From the NCBI GenBank assembly GCA_021234155.1, contig JAJEKV010000002.1, positions 4,973,795 through 5,037,794 on the forward strand: a stretch of 64,000 nt of DNA, read 5' to 3'. The notes beneath the pieces are model-generated. The model was not told the DNA's origin. It did no database searches and saw nothing but the letters and a program-made list of their open reading frames with translations. This stretch comes from Isoetes taiwanensis (Eukaryota; Streptophyta; Lycopodiopsida; Isoetales; Isoetaceae). Numbering within the stretch: the stretch's first letter is position 1; the number at the start of each line of letters is the position of its first letter. A program made the translations under genes and the position numbers. Below, piece by piece: positions 59,209 through 64,000 of this stretch.

Positions 59209-59900
59209 CTGAAAATTGTTGTGGAAAGATAATATGAAAATAAAGGTGGGAAAAAGGGAATGAAAAAAGGCTTGGGAAAAGGAAAAGGAAAAGGGAAAGG
59301 GAAAGGGAAAAGGAAGGGGGAAAGGCATGGGGAAAAGGGGAAGGGCGGAGAAAGGATGAAAAATAAAGGAAAAGAAAAAAGAAAAAAAGGGAGGCGGAAA
59401 GGGCACGAGGAAAGGGGAAGAGGCAAATGGGAAAAGAGGGGGCATGTGATAAAAAAAGAAGGGGTAGGAAAAAGAAGAAAATGGGCACATGAAGAAGGCA
59501 AGAAAAGGGAACGGGAAAAGGGCATAGGAAAAGGGGAACGGAAAGAGAAAAAGAAAAAGAAGAGGAAAGTGAAAGGGAAAAGGGCACGGGAAAAACTGGG
59601 AAGGGTGAAGAAAGGATGAAAAGCGAAGGGAAAAGGTCCATCAGAAAAAAAGGAAAGGGAAAAATAAGAAGGGGAAAGGGAAGGGAAGGGGAGGAAGAAG
59701 GGCGTTAAAAAAAAAAAAAAGGAGAGAGAAGGGAAAATAAGAAAAAGAGAAAATGAAAAAAGAAATTGCGTAGGAAAATAAGAAAAAAGGGAAATGCAGG
59801 ATAGAGCAAAAGGCAAAAGAAAGGGGAAGGGTGTTGAATGCACAAACAAGTTTCACACACACATGTTTAACTTATGCCAAACGCTTCGCACCATTACTAG
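59209..59900 (+). mobile_element. Helitron 3' segment with polypurine body, copy B
   Basis: Same as 37640-38340. The CTAG end is at 59897-59900, but the hairpin is reduced to GCCAAACGCTTCGC, unlike the perfect copy A hairpin. The change is confined to the two CAG/CTG sites of the stem. Confidence 0.72.
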
Positions 59901-62650
59901 TCTTATATTATAATGTTATACAGTAAATATGTAATGGACCACACACTAATTTAGGACGGCTAAGATCATGAGATTCCATTTAAAGGATGAGATTTATCAC
60001 GTGACTTCCCACCATCGCGGATTAGTCGGTGTTTTGATCTCTTAAAGGGAAAAGGTAGAACGAAAACGGGGGAAAGGTAAAAAGCAAGAAGGCACAAGAA
60101 AAAGGGGAAGAGGGAACGAGAAAAGGAGAAGAGGGAAAGGGTGGGGAAAGAAGGAAAAAATGAAAAAAAAAAAAAGAGAATGGGAAAATGATGGAGAGAA
60201 CTGAACGGAAAAAGGCATGGGAAAAGAGAAAGGGAAAAAAAAAAAAAAAAGGAGATAAAAAGCGCAGGAAGGGGAAAGGAAAAAAAGGGAAAAAAGGGGG
60301 AGGGCAATGGGAAAAGGAAAGGGAAAAGGAACAGGAAAAAGGGAAAGAAGGAAAAGAGTGAGGAAACGGGAAAAAGAGCATGGAAAAAAAAAAAAAAAAG
60401 GGAAAGGGAAGGGGAACGAGCATAGAAAAAAGGAGAAGAGGGCGAGAAAGGAGGAAAATGGGCACATGAAAAATGTGGGTAAAAGAGAAGGGTTATAAAA
60501 GGCATAGGAAAAGGGAACGGAAAGGGAAAGAGAAAGGGAAAAAGAAGGGAAAAAATGGCACGAAAAAAAAAAGGATGATGTGTGCGTGTCTTCAACTAAA
60601 ATTTCATCTTGATCATTGTTTCGATATGATTCACTCAATTCGACAGTCGAAGTGTCAAAGAAAAAAGGGAAAAGGGGAAGGGGAAATTGAAGGAAAAGAA
60701 AAAGGGAGAGAGAAAGGATAAAAAGGAAAAAAAAGAAAGGAAAAAGGGTAAATAAGAATATGAAAAAATGAAAAATGGAAAATCGAAAACAAAAAAAGGG
60801 AAAAGGAACAAAAAAAAAGGCAAGGAAGGGAAAAAGGGAAAGAGAAGGAGAAAAGGAAAAAGGGGAAGGTAAACGGACCAATGGCCAAAATTCGCTCAAT
60901 CCGATAGTCGAAAAGGGAAATGGAAAGAGGAAAAAGGAAAAAAGGAAGGGAAAAAAGAAAGAGGAAAAAAAAAGATAAAGGGAAAAAATAAAGGAAAGAA
61001 AAAATAGAAAAGGAAAACAAGGAAAGGAAAGAGGGAAAAGGAAAAATAGGAAGGGAGAAAGGGAACAAAAAAAATGGCAAGGAAGGAGAAAAGAAAAAGA
61101 GAAGGAGAAAAGGGAAAAGGGGAAGATAAAAGAATCGATGGCCAAAATTCACTCAATCCGATAGTCGAAAAGGGAAATGGGAAAAGAAAAAAGGAAAAGA
61201 AGAAGGGAAAAAAATGAGGGATAAAAAAGAAAAAAGGAAAAAATGGAAAAGGAAAGGGGAAAAAAAAGGAAAGAAGGAAAAAGGTAAAAAGGTAAAAAGG
61301 GTAAAATAAAAAAGAAACGATAAAGAAAAAAGGAATAAAAACTAGAAAGAAAGAAAAAATAGAAAAGGGAAACAAAGAAAGGGAATGGAGAAAAGAAACA
61401 AAAAAAAAAAGGCAAGGAAGGGGAAAAGGGAAAGGGGAAGGTAAAAGGATCGATGGCTAAAATTCACTCAATCCGATAGTCGAAAACGAAAATCGGAAAT
61501 GGAAAAAAGAAAAGGGGAAGGGAAAAAAGGAAGAGGGCAAAAAAGATAAAGGAAAAAAAAGAAGAAGAAGGAAAAATGGAAACAGAAAAAAAGGAAAAAG
61601 GAAAAAAAAAAAAAAAGAAAAAAGTGTAAAAGGGTAAAAGCAAAAAGAAACAAAGTGAAAAAAGGTAAAAAAAAAAGGAACAAAAAGTGGAAAGAAAAAA
61701 AAAAGTGAAAGAAGGAAAAAGGAAGGAAAAAAAAAAGGGGGGAGGAAACACAAAAAAAAAGAAAAAAGCAGAAAAGGGGAAGAAAGAGGTAGGAGAAACT
61801 GCACAAATCTATTATAAAAGGAAAGGATAACACAAAAGAAAAAGAGAGGCAGAAAGGGGGGAAGGGAAAAGTGGGACAAGGAAAAGAGGAGAGGAAAATG
61901 GTAAAAGAGAAGGGGAAAGCACCGAAAAAGGGGGAGGGACGAGGGTGAGGACTCGGGAAAAATGAGGCAAAAAAAGCGTGGGAAAAGAAAAAAGAAGAAG
62001 AGAGGGGGGTGGGCATATAGAGAAGGGAAGAGGTTGGGGAAAGGAGAAAAGGGGCACATGAAAAATGTGGAAAAAGGGGAATGGAAAAAAGACATGGGAA
62101 TGAGAAAAATAGAAAAAAAAAAGGGGGAAAGGAAAGGGAAAAAGAGCACGGGAAAAGGGGAAGAGCAGGAAAAAGATAAAAAGGAAAGGGAAAGGAAAAA
62201 GATAAAAAGAAGGCAAAAAGAAGGGAAGGGAATAAGGGCACGAGAAAAATGGGAGAGGGAAATGACAGAAGAGAAAGGAAAAAAGGCACGGGAAAAAGGG
62301 GAAGAGGGGGAAAAGGAAGAGAGAAAAAACATGGAAAAGGAAAAGAAAAATGATGAAGGAAAGGGCAAGGAGAAAAGGAGAAGAGGGTGGGGAAAGGAGG
62401 AAAATGGGCACATGAAAAAGATGGCAAAATGGGAATGAAAAATGCCATGGGAAAAGCGAAAGCGAAAGCGAAAGAGAAAAGAAAAAAGAAGGGGAGGGGT
62501 GCCAGGGAAAGGATGAAAAAGGAAGGAAAAATATCCGTCAATAAAAGAGGAGGAGAGAAAAGGGAAGGGGAAAGTGAAGGGAGGGAGGGAAAGGAGGGTT
62601 AAAAAAGGAAAAGGGGAAACAAAAATGTGCAGGGAAAATGGAAAAAGAGA
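59901..62650 (+). mobile_element. Helitron with polypurine body, copy B, 3' end missing
   Basis: Starts TCTTATATTATAATG at 59901 directly after the previous CTAG, as in copy A. It is cut off by the duplication breakpoint at 62650, so its hairpin and CTAG are absent. The CTCAATCCGATAGTCG spacers recur (about 60648, 60901, 61160, 61473). Minus-strand Phe/Pro/Ser-rich frames are compositional. Confidence 0.75.
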
Positions 62651-64000
62651 AGTGTAATTCTCGAAACCATTGCCAATAGTTTGTTAGGCTCACTTGGTAG
62701 TTACGATGCCTCTCCTTCATATGCCCTTTCTTCCCTCTTCATCTTCATCAGCTCATCTGTGTTCTCCTCTTTGCCGACTCTCCTTTAACCTACTTGCTTT
62801 TGGTCTTTTTGCTTCTCTTTTGAGATGTCGCTCGCTCTACCTTTCGGTTTTTTCTTTTGTGGTTGCCTTGTCCATCTCAACTTTGAAGTTTACACGGCCA
62901 GATAGTTCGCGATCGCTATTTAGGGTTGCAGTCTTCTCCGGCTCAAGACAATGCATTTTTCGGGCATTTTGTGGAACCCATTCTTATTTTGGGCGTTTTA
63001 GTTTTGGCGGTTTTCCCAAAGAAGAAGTGCAAACGGCGGCCAAGCTCTTGGGCATTCCAGAGAACCTATTTTTGTTTAGGCGCTTACGCTATTTGTTTGG
63101 GCCTTTGCTTTCTGGATTTCCCAACCGTAAAACCTCAATCGATTCTTCTCCATTCTCGCTTCCGCCATCCAAACGCTCTTAACGTGGGTGAAATTGCCGG
63201 ATCCTCAACTAGTCTATTGAGAAATCTAGGTAATCGGCTCAGGATCCGCTTGTCAAGCATTTATTTTCGGCGCAGATATTTGTTGTTGGGAGTGCAAGAG
63301 ATGATTTGGCTATTAAAAGAGAATCGAGGATCGCGGGCCCCTATTAAAGCATGGCCAACGGATCGCTTTTGCATAGCACCGGGTTGCTCTTAGGCATTCA
63401 CACGATGCGTTGCTTAGATCTTTACATTCTTTTGGTAGGTGTACCTTGCCTACCCGCCACGGTATTCCTTGTTGCTCGACCGCGGGCATGCTTCATGGTT
63501 GGGATAGATGAGATCATCTAAGCAATCTTGTTGTCATTATGATACTAGTAATCTTCTAGTCAATCCCGTGTGCAAGGATTGGTTCAATCAATCAAGTGGT
63601 GATGGAATTTGTGTTGGATATTATAGACTTGTTTTCAGTAGTAACCTTCACAAATCCGATGTGTGATGAATTTGTGTTGAATCGCTTCTTTTGGAACCTT
63701 GTCATGTTTGATGCTTACTTTGGTAAAAATCAATATCGTATGCCTTGTCACATTGGATATTAACCAATCTGCTCTTCAACAAATGTGCACTTGCCTTAGA
63801 ATAGAATCTCCTTGTTTCTTTTCCAATTTGTAGGACAATTATTGATCTTGTTATAGTGCAAGTTCTAGCTTTGAACGATGGATGTATTAATTTTGTATGG
63901 TTCACTTATATCGAATTTTATCTCTTTGCATTTGTTAATCCGACCGATTGACCAATTATCATGCCTTTTACCATGGCCTCGTGTGGGTAGATATCTGTGA
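62651..64000 (+). other. unique DNA right of copy B, one unidentified open frame
   Basis: 62694-63182 is open for 162 codons (MPLLHMPFLPSSSSSAHLCS at its start, PKEEVQTAAKLLGIPENLFL later). An overlapping frame at 62926-63393 is also open, so coding is doubtful. The Ser/Leu-rich start could suit a targeting peptide. No homology is recognised. The remainder to 64000 shows no gene. Confidence 0.3.

Larger units (their letters stand above)
48876..62650 (+). repeat. segmental duplication, copy B (about 13.8 kb)
   Basis: Direct repeat of 27021-41006. Its left end fuses the last spacer of the tRNA array to the middle of the frame annotated at 26613. Its right end breaks off inside the second Helitron and joins unrelated DNA (AGTGTAATTC). 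It is therefore truncated at both sides compared with copy A. It carries about 110 bp near 57729-57842 and about 70 bp near 53662-53735 that copy A lacks. Confidence 0.95.

Noticed and set aside
59082-62602. Same low-complexity frames in copy B, up to 367 codons
   Set aside because: Duplicates of the artefacts in copy A.

Overview
The window reads as repeat-rich nuclear DNA of a plant, probably a non-flowering land plant such as a fern. It has spliced protein genes with plant-type homologies (alpha-tubulin, a DENN-domain protein, a CCR4-type deadenylase, pyruvate kinase, a SETD6/Rubisco-methyltransferase-like protein) and GT/AG introns. Its transposons include Ty1/copia, an AP-endonuclease LINE with a (TTCTA)n tail, a Penelope-like reverse transcriptase, hAT MITEs and Helitrons. 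The lineage is an inference; no organelle or bacterial features were seen.

Layout. 1-4560: most of a nearly intact Ty1/copia element on the minus strand, with its LTR and primer-binding site. 4561-9330: gene-poor DNA with an 8-bp-TSD hAT MITE and a few candidate exons. 9955-12420: a decayed Penelope-like reverse transcriptase (minus). 12480-15412: a decayed LINE (plus). 15967-20363: scattered minus-strand exons of a DENN-domain gene whose introns hold foldback and hAT elements. 20770-23099: a G/A-rich Helitron-like remnant, a LINE 3' end, an in-frame 87-bp duplication and two foldbacks. 23681-25709: the only clearly intact gene, alpha-tubulin, five exons, 450 aa.

27021-41006 and 48876-62650 are two direct copies of a segment of about 13.9 kb. 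Each carries fragments of pyruvate kinase (minus), a SETD6-like methyltransferase (plus) and a CCR4-like nuclease (plus), then kilobases of almost pure A/G that end in Helitron-type termini (hairpin plus CTAG). In copy A one Helitron ends at 38340 and the next begins at 38341. Between the copies lie a 584-bp tandem duplication and an array (about 44.5-48.9 kb) of tRNA-Ile(UAU)-like genes alternating with 3' half-tRNAs.

Two cautions. Many differences between copies A and B sit at CTG/CAG trinucleotides and look like systematic sequencing error at CHG-methylated sites rather than evolution. The long Phe/Pro/Ser-rich reading frames opposite the polypurine blocks are compositional artefacts. No defence or biosynthetic system is present. 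The strongest leads are the tandem Helitrons with gene fragments, the tRNA/half-tRNA array and the duplication itself.
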